Source: Mucilaginibacter sp. cycad4 (lineage in GTDB: Bacteria; Bacteroidota; Bacteroidia; Sphingobacteriales; Sphingobacteriaceae). From it: 64,000 nucleotides of DNA. This document shows, piece by piece, positions 7,201-14,913 of the stretch. The DNA is taken from contig NZ_CP139559.1 of NCBI RefSeq assembly GCF_034263275.1, forward strand, positions 7,047,298 to 7,111,297, given 5' to 3'. The translations under genes were made by a program, and so were the position numbers. How positions within the stretch are numbered: the stretch's first letter is position 1; the number at the start of each line of letters is the position of its first letter. The notes beneath the pieces were generated by a model. The model had not been told where the DNA came from. It was given only the letters and a program-made list of their open reading frames with translations, and ran no database searches.

Positions 7201-8607
7201 CTAATCTCTTAATAAGAGCAACACCACATTTTCCACGTGCTGTGTATGCGGGAACATATCCACCGGCTGGATCTTCACGGTATCGTATTTTTCCTTTAAC
7301 ACCAGCAAGTCGCGGGCCTGGGTGGCGGCATTGCAGCTTACGTAAACAATTTTGGGTGCTTCAATTTCCATTAAACGGGCTACTACATCCGGGTGCATAC
7401 CTGCGCGCGGCGGGTCGGTGATGATCACATCCGGTTTGCCATGCTCTGCTACAAAATCAGCTACCAGCACATCCTTCATATCCCCTGCATAAAATTTGGT
7501 GTTGGTGATATTGTTAATGGCCGAGTTTATCTTGGCGTCTTCAATAGCCGTTGGTACATATTCAACACCAACAACCTCACGCACATGACTGGCAACAAAG
7601 TTGGCAATAGTACCGGCGCCAGTGTAAAGGTCATATACCAGCTCGTCCCCTTTAAATTCGGCGAAATCGCGGGTTATTTCATACAGGCGAAGCGCCTGGA
7701 TGGAGTTGGTTTGATAAAATGATTTTGGCCCGATTCGGAATTTAATGCCGTTCATTTCCTCGTGGATGTATTCAGGTCCTTTAAAGGCCACAACATCCTG
7801 GTCAAATATGGTATCGTTCTTTTTCTGATTTTCAATGTACAGCAATGAGGTGATTTCCGGGAAACGGGCATCGATATGGCTCATCAGGCCATCGATTTCG
7901 CTTTGCTCCGCGTATGCAAAAACTACAATCACCATGATCTCGCCGGTTGATGAGGTGCGCACAATCAAATTGCGGAGCATGCCGCTGTGGTTACGCAGAT
8001 CATAATAGGTGTAGCCTTGCTGTATGGTAAAATCACGGATTTCATTGCGCAGGCTGTTGGATGGCTCGGCTTGCAGATAGCAATGGTTTACATCCAATAT
8101 CTTATCAAAACGGCCGGGGATATGAAAGCCCAGCGCATTCATGTTCAGGGTGCCGTCTTCCTTGTTTTCGCCATCGTAGAGCCAGCGTTTGTTAGAGAAG
8201 GTAAACTCAAGTTTATTGCGGTAATATCTGTCGGCAGGAGATGGTACAATAGGCATGATGCCATCAACGTTGATCTTAGCTAAACGACTTAAAGCATCAA
8301 CAACTGATTTTTGTTTGAATTTGAGCTGTGCTTCATAAGTCATGTGTTGCCATTTGCAGCCGCCACAGGTACCAAAGTGCTCACAAAAAGCAGTAGTGCG
8401 GTATTCAGAAGCTTGTTTTAATTCGGTGATCTTGCCTTCGCCGAAGTTTTTCTTACTCCGGTACACTTGTACATCGGCAATATCGCCGGGTACGGCCTTA
8501 TCTACAAAAAGAACAAAATCATCGGCTTTGCCTACGCCTTTGCCTTCTTCGGCAATGTCAATGATCTGTACGTTCTCAAAAAACTTTGGTTTGTTAGCTT
8601 TACTCAT
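7201..8607 (-). CDS. rlmD: 23S rRNA (uracil-5-)-methyltransferase, RlmD/RumA type
   Basis: A 468-residue SAM-dependent methyltransferase that makes 5-methyluridine in 23S rRNA; homologues can act on tRNA. The N-terminal TRAM domain occupies about residues 8-65. A [4Fe-4S] cysteine cluster follows (CEHFGTCGGCKWQHM near 76-90, with a later Cys). The Rossmann SAM domain shows DLYTGAGTIANF, then DPPRAGMHPDVV, and the catalytic-Cys motif YVSCNAATQARDL near residue 425. The ATG at 8607 lies only seven bases after a good -7 box (8615-8622), so the leader would be very short. It is monocistronic; the IS3 element lies just downstream. Confidence 0.9.
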   Translation of the reverse strand: MSKANKPKFFENVQIIDIAEEGKGVGKADDFVLFVDKAVPGDIADVQVYRSKKNFGEGKITELKQASEYRTTAFCEHFGTCGGCKWQHMTYEAQLKFKQKSVVDALSRLAKINVDGIMPIVPSPADRYYRNKLEFTFSNKRWLYDGENKEDGTLNMNALGFHIPGRFDKILDVNHCYLQAEPSNSLRNEIRDFTIQQGYTYYDLRNHSGMLRNLIVRTSSTGEIMVIVVFAYAEQSEIDGLMSHIDARFPEITSLLYIENQKKNDTIFDQDVVAFKGPEYIHEEMNGIKFRIGPKSFYQTNSIQALRLYEITRDFAEFKGDELVYDLYTGAGTIANFVASHVREVVGVEYVPTAIEDAKINSAINNITNTKFYAGDMKDVLVADFVAEHGKPDVIITDPPRAGMHPDVVARLMEIEAPKIVYVSCNAATQARDLLVLKEKYDTVKIQPVDMFPHTQHVENVVLLLLRD

Positions 8608-8614
8608 CAGGCTG

Positions 8615-8622
8615 CAAAGTTA
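8615..8622 (-). promoter_or_regulatory. Bacteroidota -7 promoter box (TAACTTTG) for rlmD
   Basis: On the minus strand TAACTTTG matches the TAnnTTTG consensus, seven bases before the rlmD start. This implies transcription starting almost at the ATG. Confidence 0.55.
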
Positions 8623-8690
8623 ACCGTATTTATTTAATCCTGAAAATGGGAGGGAAGAAGCAAAAGAAAGCCGTTCGCCTTTAAAAGGCG

Positions 8691-8819
8691 TTACGATATT
8701 AAAACAAGATCTTTAACAAATAAGCTTAGCAGATATTTAACCATATCAGTGGTATCGATATCCTCTATCTCAAATTGCTCATCAATCAGGTCTGAAAAGT
8801 CTGTTAGTTCGCTGCTCAT
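8691..8819 (-). CDS. Possible small acidic protein (42 aa)
   Basis: The 42-codon frame begins MSSELTDFSDLIDEQFEIED and ends with a hydrophobic tail (LLSLFVKDLVLIS). It fills most of the gap between rlmD and creD, and an A-rich stretch precedes the start. It is strongly acidic at the N terminus. No family is recognised and it could be a chance frame; there is no clear competing explanation for the gap. Confidence 0.35.
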   Translation of the reverse strand: MSSELTDFSDLIDEQFEIEDIDTTDMVKYLLSLFVKDLVLIS

Positions 8820-8938
8820 AAAATAAAAAATTACTATGCTAACATAGTGATTTTTAAACTAAAAACCAAATTGGTATAAGGTTTAATTGCTAATCAGCAA
8901 AGATTGCTGAAACCTTTGCTGATCAGTGCGTATAATGA

Positions 8939-10273
8939 TTAATTTTTATCCCAGTTTATCTTGCGCGAAAAATACATCAACACCGCTATAATGATAAAGA
9001 GGGCGATACTGCCAACCATTAAGGCAAGGTCCTCCAGTTGAATGATCACAAAGATGAAAGCGTAAAACACAGCTAAAATAAAGGCGAATAACATGGCTGC
9101 CTTTCCGTTTTTTAACAGTGATGATATAAATACGGATATGAGCGCTATGGTTGATACAGAGGCTATCAGGTAAGCGACATTATATCCAACCTGTTCTGAA
9201 AACGACAGCAGCAGCGTATAATAAATAACCATAGCCGTGCCAATAAGTATGTAGTTGAACATATGTATGGGCTGCTTACGGATAACTTCGGTTAAAAACA
9301 AGGAGATGAAAGTAAGGAGGATGATAAATATGGCATACTTGCTGGTGCGCATGGTTTTCTGGTACTGATCAACCGGTAGGCGAAGTTTTACACCAAAAGT
9401 GGCCTCTTCCAGTTTTTTATCGTTATCCAATGTTTTTTGCTGACCGGTCCACTGTTGCGGAAAGGGGCGGTTGTAATACATCATGCGCCAGCTGGCGCTA
9501 AAGCCGCCTTTATCAACTTTAGGATCATCGGGAAGGAAATTGCCATCAAAGCTCGGGCTGCTCCAGTTGCCATTTACGCGCACATCGGTAGTTTTACCAA
9601 GTTGTAAAAAGCTTAATCCTTCACTGCCTTTCAGATCAAGCGTGTAATCAAATGGGATCTCGTTATTGTTTATTGCTGAAAGATCAACTGCGGCCTGCAA
9701 ACCATTGCCAAACACAGATTCAAACGAAGGTTCGGCGCTAAATGTGGGTTGAGTTGTTTTTATGACCGGGTTACTTTTCAAACCTTTCAAATCGCTCACA
9801 CTAAATTCAAACCTGGCTTTGTTTAAAAGAAGCTGATTTATATTTATACCGAGTGAGGAGAGATCAAGTTTGGCAAAATTACCGCTTACTTTTACCTGTG
9901 TATTATACACCGCCACATCAAAAATGCCACGGTGCCGAAGCTGTGTTGTAAGGCCCGCCTTAATGTGCAGGTTATCGGGCAGTATGTACAGGTTTTCTAT
10001 AGGCGCCTGCTTAGCAGTGTCGGTCATATTTATTCCTTTTTTATAAGGGATAACCAATATTGGGCCCTTGATGATCTGGCTGGCCGACCAGTTATCTGAT
10101 ACCTCTTTGGCCGTTTCACCCTGTCTGACTGCACGTTCGGTTACCAGGTTTTGGATGAAGGCCGAAGGAATTAGCAGTAAAAGCGCTAAGATGCCTATGA
10201 AGATTAATTTAAATGTTGCCGACTCCCTGAGCCAGCCTAATGTTGTTTGTTTTGGAAATTGTTCCTCTATCAT
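8939..10273 (-). CDS. creD: Cell envelope integrity protein CreD
   Basis: A 444-residue inner-membrane protein. One N-terminal transmembrane helix (about residues 22-44, LIFIGILALLLLIPSAF) is followed by a large periplasmic domain (GPILVIPY near 74) and a C-terminal bundle of about five helices (from about residue 310). This is the CreD (PF06123) layout; E. coli creD belongs to the CreBC stress regulon, but the molecular role is unresolved. In Bacteroidota it often accompanies a small winged-helix repressor, which is absent next to it here. Two palindromic operators frame its promoter (10288-10310 and 10359-10380). Family firm, function vague. Confidence 0.88.
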   Translation of the reverse strand: MIEEQFPKQTTLGWLRESATFKLIFIGILALLLLIPSAFIQNLVTERAVRQGETAKEVSDNWSASQIIKGPILVIPYKKGINMTDTAKQAPIENLYILPDNLHIKAGLTTQLRHRGIFDVAVYNTQVKVSGNFAKLDLSSLGININQLLLNKARFEFSVSDLKGLKSNPVIKTTQPTFSAEPSFESVFGNGLQAAVDLSAINNNEIPFDYTLDLKGSEGLSFLQLGKTTDVRVNGNWSSPSFDGNFLPDDPKVDKGGFSASWRMMYYNRPFPQQWTGQQKTLDNDKKLEEATFGVKLRLPVDQYQKTMRTSKYAIFIILLTFISLFLTEVIRKQPIHMFNYILIGTAMVIYYTLLLSFSEQVGYNVAYLIASVSTIALISVFISSLLKNGKAAMLFAFILAVFYAFIFVIIQLEDLALMVGSIALFIIIAVLMYFSRKINWDKN

Positions 10274-10287
10274 GATTGTTTAGATAT

Positions 10288-10310
10288 AAAGTACTTTGCA
10301 TCTCAAAGTT
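10288..10310. promoter_or_regulatory. Operator B of creD (ACTTTG-N5-CAAAGT palindrome)
   Basis: ACTTTGCATCTCAAAGT is a perfect 6-5-6 inverted repeat within a longer conserved AAAGTACTTTG unit. It lies in the creD leader, 15 bases before the start codon. The second copy is 71 bases away in the same orientation. Confidence 0.7.
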
Positions 10311-10346
10311 TATGATTAAAAAGAAGGGCTTTTGCTAAGCCTATGA

Positions 10347-10354
10347 CAAAGATA
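10347..10354 (-). promoter_or_regulatory. -7 promoter box (TATCTTTG) of creD
   Basis: TATCTTTG on the minus strand matches TAnnTTTG. It sits between the two ACTTTG-N5-CAAAGT operators, about 73 bases before the creD ATG, so a repressor bound at both sites would flank the initiation point. Confidence 0.6.
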
Positions 10355-10358
10355 GTGT

Positions 10359-10380
10359 AAAGTACTTTGTATTTCAAAGT
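10359..10380. promoter_or_regulatory. Operator A of creD (ACTTTG-N5-CAAAGT palindrome)
   Basis: ACTTTGTATTTCAAAGT, the second copy of the 6-5-6 inverted repeat, lies immediately upstream of the -7 box where the -33 region of the promoter would be. Confidence 0.7.
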
Positions 10381-10454
10381 AAATTAAAAATAATTAGAAC
10401 ACGAGAGCATGTTTCAATACATGGCGTTGTTTGAATTTTTATATTTATATCATA

Positions 10455-10847
10455 ATGGAAAAAGAAAAGCAAATTTATGGCTGGATAATAGCAGGATTAC
10501 GCCAGTCGCCAAAATGGCTTTCTGAAATATTTTATTTTGATAGGAGGGATGAGCAGTTTTTCTCTATTCTTGTAACAGACTATTTTTTGTTTAATGAGGA
10601 TTTATCACCTGCTGATGACGTTCAATGTACTTATTCAGAAAACACGATTGAGCTTCTTGCCGATCGACTGAGGAGAATGCACGACGAAGATGACAATAGT
10701 ATCATTGCCTTGCCAAGGTATGGTGAAGGGTTAGATGATTATCAACAAAAAGCCGATTCGTTTTTAAACCTCAATGCGATTAATTTAGAAAAAGCTACAA
10801 TATGGGATATTGAAGAGTCGGGTTCAATTAATATTAAGATAACCTGA
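10455..10847 (+). CDS. Hypothetical acidic protein
   Basis: Begins MEKEKQIYGWIIAGLRQSPK; an in-frame ATG at 10431 would add MNFYIYII, but the second start gives a more ordinary soluble protein of 130 residues. It contains RRDEQFFSILVTDYFLF and many acidic residues, somewhat reminiscent of UPF0158-like proteins, but this is not secure. It converges tail to tail with the TetR gene, with stop codons adjacent. No function is assigned. Confidence 0.6.
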   Translation: MEKEKQIYGWIIAGLRQSPKWLSEIFYFDRRDEQFFSILVTDYFLFNEDLSPADDVQCTYSENTIELLADRLRRMHDEDDNSIIALPRYGEGLDDYQQKADSFLNLNAINLEKATIWDIEESGSINIKIT

Positions 10848-11429
10848 TTAAACCGAGACCGCGGCCTTAACCAAATAAGGCAAAATCTCTTTCTGAAACG
10901 AAACAAAATTTTTCCGTACGTCCGAATCACTTACTGAAGTAAAGGCAAAACTAAACACAATGCTTTTGCTGCATTTGATCAGGAAGCGTAAGCGCTGCTG
11001 GTAAGTTTCATGCTTGCGGATGCCGGGCAACTGGATAAATGATGCCATAAGCAGTTCTTCCAGTTCGTTAGAGAGGTTTTTTAAAAAATCCTGGGAGTTG
11101 GTTGATTCGCGGATAAAGTCCCAGCCAATGAACTCATTACAAACAGTGTAGGAGAGGCGGCAGGTTTTCATGATGAGGTTATTGAGATAAACCTCTTCAT
11201 CAATATCGTTCCAATTGCTTTGTACCAGGTCGTCAACGCTGGCTTTGATGTAGTCCATCAGCAAAACGTGTAATATGGCTTCTTTGCTGTCGAAGTATTT
11301 ATAGATGGTTGCCTTGGCGATTTTTGCCTTTTTGGCAATCTCATTAACACTGGTTTTATGGTACCCGAATTTGCGGAAAAGTTCCTGTGCTGCCCGCTTA
11401 ATGCTATCTTTTATTTTATCGGCTTCCAT
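10848..11429 (-). CDS. TetR/AcrR-family transcriptional regulator
   Basis: A 193-residue repressor. The N-terminal TetR HTH spans about residues 8-54 with FRKFGYHKTSVNEIAKKAK followed by KATIYKYFDSKEAIL, the canonical recognition helix. The C-terminal ligand/dimerisation region is unassigned. The start at 11429 touches the stop of the lipoprotein gene upstream, indicating co-transcription with it and probably pheS. It may regulate this operon or distant efflux genes; no cognate efflux pump is in the window. Confidence 0.9.
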   Translation of the reverse strand: MEADKIKDSIKRAAQELFRKFGYHKTSVNEIAKKAKIAKATIYKYFDSKEAILHVLLMDYIKASVDDLVQSNWNDIDEEVYLNNLIMKTCRLSYTVCNEFIGWDFIRESTNSQDFLKNLSNELEELLMASFIQLPGIRKHETYQQRLRFLIKCSKSIVFSFAFTSVSDSDVRKNFVSFQKEILPYLVKAAVSV

Positions 11430-11842
11430 TAATTAGTTACTTGAATTTCAAATTGGGTAACAGCTACCCTATAGGTTCTTAATGCCTTTGTGGCCGGGGC
11501 TTTTACCGGTGTGCCATCTTCAAGGCTAAACTTAGATCCGCTGCAGGGGTCCGTCACTGTAAAGCCTGTATTGTCAATAGTCACCGCGCATTTTTTTTCA
11601 GGCTGATAACTACTGCACCTGTCATAAGCTGCATAAGTGCCGTTCACTTTGCGGTAAATGATCAGTCCGGCAACGCCATAGCCGTTAATTGCCACCGCGC
11701 CGCCCGAAACGTTAAGCGGGCTTAATGCAGGCGTGCCCAATGCCGCCTGAAAATTAACAGGTACGCTCGGTACATTATCAGTTGCTTTTCCGCACGAAAA
11801 GCAACTGATACTTACCAATATCATGAACAGCAGTTTCCTCAT
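11429..11842 (-). CDS. Rieske-like lipoprotein with missing histidine ligands
   Basis: A 137-residue secreted lipoprotein. The signal peptide ends in a lipobox at SISCFSC (Cys17 by count). The mature part has the Rieske-fold spacing YDRCSSY then DPCSGSKFSLEDG and a conserved-looking ATKALRTYRV. A true Rieske centre needs CxH and CxxH; here the positions read CSS and CSGS, so both histidines are absent and normal [2Fe-2S] binding is unlikely. A third Cys lies at KKC. It overlaps pheS by four bases and abuts tetR. Family assignment is moderate; function unknown. Confidence 0.7.
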   Translation of the reverse strand: MRKLLFMILVSISCFSCGKATDNVPSVPVNFQAALGTPALSPLNVSGGAVAINGYGVAGLIIYRKVNGTYAAYDRCSSYQPEKKCAVTIDNTGFTVTDPCSGSKFSLEDGTPVKAPATKALRTYRVAVTQFEIQVTN

Positions 11843-12873
11843 AACATTTCAGTTTGGAACTGTTTAAGGAAACGCACATCGTTTTCTGAGAACAGGCGCA
11901 GGTCGCGGATCACGTATTTAAGATTGGCAATCCGCTCCATACCCATACCAAAGGCAAAGCCTGTATATTTTTTACTGTCGATACCGCAGTTTTCCAACAC
12001 GTTAGGATCAACCATGCCGCAGCCTAAAATTTCTACCCAGCCGCTGTGCTTACACATGTTACAACCGGCACCACCGCAAATGGTGCATGAAATATCCATC
12101 TCGGCCGATGGCTCCGTGAACGGGAAGTATGACGGGCGGAAACGCACCCTTGTACCTTCGCCATAAAGCTCCTGAACGAAGTGGTAAAGGGTTTGCTTCA
12201 GATCGGAGAAAGATACATTCTCGTCAACATATAAACCTTCAACCTGGTGGAAAAAGCAATGCGCACGGGCCGAAATAGCCTCGTTGCGATAAACCCTGCC
12301 CGGCATAATGGCGCGGAACGGCGGTTTGCCTGCTTCCATCATTCGTACCTGTACCGATGAGGTGTGGGTACGCAGGGCAATATCATCCTTGCCGTTATTC
12401 TTTTTGATGAAGAAGGTATCCTGCATATCCCGGGCCGGGTGCTCTTCGGGAAAGTTCAGGGCCGAGAAGTTATGCCAATCGTCTTCAATTTCCGGGCCTT
12501 CAGCAACAACGAAACCTAAACGCTTAAAAATATCGATGATCTCGTTACGAACCAACGACAGCGGATGGCGTGAGCCTACAGTAAAACCATCACCGGGCAA
12601 AGTAAGGTCAAGATCATTGCCTTTGCTTTGAGTATCTGCGCCAACATTTTCCTTTAGTTCGTTGTACTTAGCTTCAGCCAGTTGTTTAAACTCATTAAGT
12701 ACTTTACCAAAGGTGCGTTTCTCTTCCGGGCTAACGCTTTTAAACTGCTCAAACAGGTCTTTAATGATACCCTTGGTGCCTAAAAACTTAATACGGAACG
12801 CTTCCAGTTCATCTGCGTTGGCAGGTGAAAAGGCATTGATCTCGGCGGTATATTGGTCTATCTGAGCTTGCAT
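11839..12873 (-). CDS. pheS: Phenylalanine--tRNA ligase alpha subunit
   Basis: The catalytic subunit of the alpha2beta2 PheRS that charges tRNA-Phe. At 344 residues the length is normal. An N-terminal coiled-coil arm (about residues 1-85) is followed by the class II core: GRVYRNEAISARAH (motif 2, about residue 194), the phenylalanine pocket region around FFHQVEGL and FTEPSAEMDI, and motif 3 FGMGMERIANLKY near the C terminus. A CxxC-rich loop (CTICGGAGCNMC) is visible. pheT is not in the window. It shares one base with the upstream PIN gene, so this strand is a tight five-gene run. Confidence 0.96.
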   Translation of the reverse strand: MQAQIDQYTAEINAFSPANADELEAFRIKFLGTKGIIKDLFEQFKSVSPEEKRTFGKVLNEFKQLAEAKYNELKENVGADTQSKGNDLDLTLPGDGFTVGSRHPLSLVRNEIIDIFKRLGFVVAEGPEIEDDWHNFSALNFPEEHPARDMQDTFFIKKNNGKDDIALRTHTSSVQVRMMEAGKPPFRAIMPGRVYRNEAISARAHCFFHQVEGLYVDENVSFSDLKQTLYHFVQELYGEGTRVRFRPSYFPFTEPSAEMDISCTICGGAGCNMCKHSGWVEILGCGMVDPNVLENCGIDSKKYTGFAFGMGMERIANLKYVIRDLRLFSENDVRFLKQFQTEML

Positions 12874-13283
12874 TATAATGTATTTAAAAATTGTTCGGCT
12901 GTTAAAACCGGTATTGTTGAGTTTTTATAGTCTTTTATATTTCGGGTGATAATTAGATCTACTCCCGCATTTTTGGCGGCAAAATATTGAACGGCATCTT
13001 CAAAATCTTTAAAGTCCGAAGCTATCGCATCATTTATAGTTGTGGCGTCTTCGCCTAATACCCGTAGCTGTTTCGACAGTAATTTTATAGCTTCGATCGC
13101 GGTTTCTGCTCCTAAGTATTTCTTTGTAAAGTAGTGAACATTAATGAGGGTATGTACCGCTGTGCAAAAATTATATCCGCTACCTATGGATAACGATAGA
13201 ATTTGTGCAGATGCGCTATAAAAGGTCGGCCTATTTAAAATAACGTCAAGCAAAACATCTGAGTCAATAAAGGCCAATTTCAT
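12873..13283 (-). CDS. PIN-domain toxin (VapC-like ribonuclease)
   Basis: A 136-residue PIN protein. The start reads AFIDSDVLLDVIL with the first acidic residues, the middle has a Glu in LGAETAIEAI, and the C-terminal half holds FEDAVQYFAAKNAGVDLIITRN with the acidic residues typical of VapC active sites. VapC toxins cleave tRNA or rRNA when released from antitoxin. The start overlaps the antitoxin stop by four bases and the stop overlaps the pheS start by one base. This is the standard antitoxin-first order. Confidence 0.88.
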   Translation of the reverse strand: MKLAFIDSDVLLDVILNRPTFYSASAQILSLSIGSGYNFCTAVHTLINVHYFTKKYLGAETAIEAIKLLSKQLRVLGEDATTINDAIASDFKDFEDAVQYFAAKNAGVDLIITRNIKDYKNSTIPVLTAEQFLNTL

Positions 13284-13552
13284 AAGCCGTATTTTTCATC
13301 AAGATGTTTATGGTACTCTGCTTTGGCGTCAAAGTCAGGAGTTGGCGTTTTTGATAATGTTAGTTTTTTTACCCAATCCCCTATTTCTACAATTTTTACA
13401 TTTGCCTTAGGCTCGTCAATAGCAGTAGCGCTGGTTGTAACCCTTTTTAAATAACGTTCAATTAACTTGGACAGATTGGTATGCGTTTTATCGGCATAAA
13501 GCTCTGCCTGTTTTAAAACATCCGGTTCAATATCCAAAATCAGCTTTGCCAT
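13280..13552 (-). CDS. Antitoxin of the PIN pair (DUF6364-like)
   Basis: A 90-residue protein whose N terminus (MAKLILDIEPDVLKQAELYA, then LSKLIERYL) has the ribbon-helix-helix pattern of DUF6364/VapB-type antitoxins. The acidic C-terminal tail probably wraps the toxin. Four-base overlap with the toxin gene supports coupled synthesis. A -7 box, TAAATTTG, lies on the minus strand at 13573-13580. Such antitoxins usually repress their own promoter. Confidence 0.82.
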   Translation of the reverse strand: MAKLILDIEPDVLKQAELYADKTHTNLSKLIERYLKRVTTSATAIDEPKANVKIVEIGDWVKKLTLSKTPTPDFDAKAEYHKHLDEKYGL

Positions 13553-13592
13553 AACTTTTAACTGTTAATGTACAAATTTAAGACAATTTACT

Positions 13593-14783
13593 TTATTTTA
13601 ATACTCCCAGCTCCTTACCAACCTTAGTAAACGCTGCAATAGCTTTATCCAAATGGTGCAAATCATGCGCTGCCGAGATCTGTACCCTGATCCTTGCTTT
13701 GCCTTGCGGTACTACCGGGTAGTAAAAACCGATCACATAAATCCCTTCATCAAGCATTTTAGCGGCAAACTCCTGGGCCAGCTTGGCATCATACAACATA
13801 ACCGGGACTATAGGATGTACGCCGGGTTTAATATCAAAACCTGCTTCCGTCATTTTTTGACGGAAATATTGCGTATTACTTTCCAGTTTATCGCGCAGCT
13901 CGGTGGTTTCGCTCAGCATATCCAGCACTGCAATAGAAGCTCCTGTAATGGCCGGGGCCAAAGTATTCGAGAAAAGGTATGGGCGTGAACGCTGGCGCAG
14001 CATGTCAATAATTTCTTTACGGCCCGATGTAAAACCGCCCGACGCGCCACCCAGAGCTTTGCCTAATGTACCGGTGATGATATCAATCCTGCCCATAACG
14101 TTGTGGTGCTCATGCGTACCGCGACCGCTTTTGCCCATAAAGCCGGAGCAATGGCTCTCATCTATCATGACCAGCGCGCTGTATTTATCAGCCAGATCAC
14201 AGATCTTATCTAACTGGGCAATGGTGCCGTCCATACTGAAAGCACCATCGGTTACAATAATCCGGTGGCGTAGTTCCTGTGTAGCTTTTAGTTTTTCTTC
14301 CAGGTCGGCCATGTCATCGTGCTTGTAACGGTAGCGCTGGGCTTTGCAAAGGCGCACACCGTCAATGATCGATGCATGGTTCAGTTCGTCAGAAATTATA
14401 GCGTCCTGGTCGTTGAACAAAGGTTCAAACACTCCGCCGTTGGCATCAAATGCCGCAGCGTAAAGTATGGTATCTTCAGTGCCTAAAAATTCGGCTATCT
14501 TTTTTTCAAGCTCTTTATGTATGTCCTGTGTACCACATATAAACCGTACAGATGATAAGCCGTAACCATGGGTATCCATGGCATCTTTAGCCGCCTGGAT
14601 CACTTTGGCATTGCCAGATAAGCCAAGGTAGTTATTGGCGCAAAAGTTAATTACTTCGGCACCGCTTTGTACAGTGATATCGGCGCCCTGGGGCGAAGTA
14701 ATGATCCGTTCCCTTTTATATAACCCTGCGTTTTCAATTTCGGTTAGTTCCTGCTGTAAAACCGGCTTTAGTGTATTGTACAT
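13593..14783 (-). CDS. kbl: Glycine C-acetyltransferase (2-amino-3-ketobutyrate CoA ligase)
   Basis: A PLP enzyme converting 2-amino-3-ketobutyrate plus CoA to glycine and acetyl-CoA, the second step of threonine catabolism. At 396 residues it matches the family. The N terminus contains GAEVINFCANNYLGLS, the PLP-binding region has IDESHCSGFMG, and the Schiff-base lysine is in TGTLGKALGGASGG (about residue 243). The matching threonine dehydrogenase lies 17 kb away at 31513-32466. A -7 box, TAATTTTG, is at 14806-14813. Related AONS/KBL enzymes are distinguished here by the full-length similarity pattern to Kbl. Confidence 0.93.
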   Translation of the reverse strand: MYNTLKPVLQQELTEIENAGLYKRERIITSPQGADITVQSGAEVINFCANNYLGLSGNAKVIQAAKDAMDTHGYGLSSVRFICGTQDIHKELEKKIAEFLGTEDTILYAAAFDANGGVFEPLFNDQDAIISDELNHASIIDGVRLCKAQRYRYKHDDMADLEEKLKATQELRHRIIVTDGAFSMDGTIAQLDKICDLADKYSALVMIDESHCSGFMGKSGRGTHEHHNVMGRIDIITGTLGKALGGASGGFTSGRKEIIDMLRQRSRPYLFSNTLAPAITGASIAVLDMLSETTELRDKLESNTQYFRQKMTEAGFDIKPGVHPIVPVMLYDAKLAQEFAAKMLDEGIYVIGFYYPVVPQGKARIRVQISAAHDLHHLDKAIAAFTKVGKELGVLK

Positions 14784-14913
14784 AGCGTGCGTGTTTTAAA
14801 GGGTACAAAATTAAGCATTCGCAGGCATTTGATAGGGGTTATTAAACCTTAAATAATTATTAAGTGAATAATAAAACATTTTTAAGCTCTAAAGTATTAC
14901 GCATAAGTAACAT

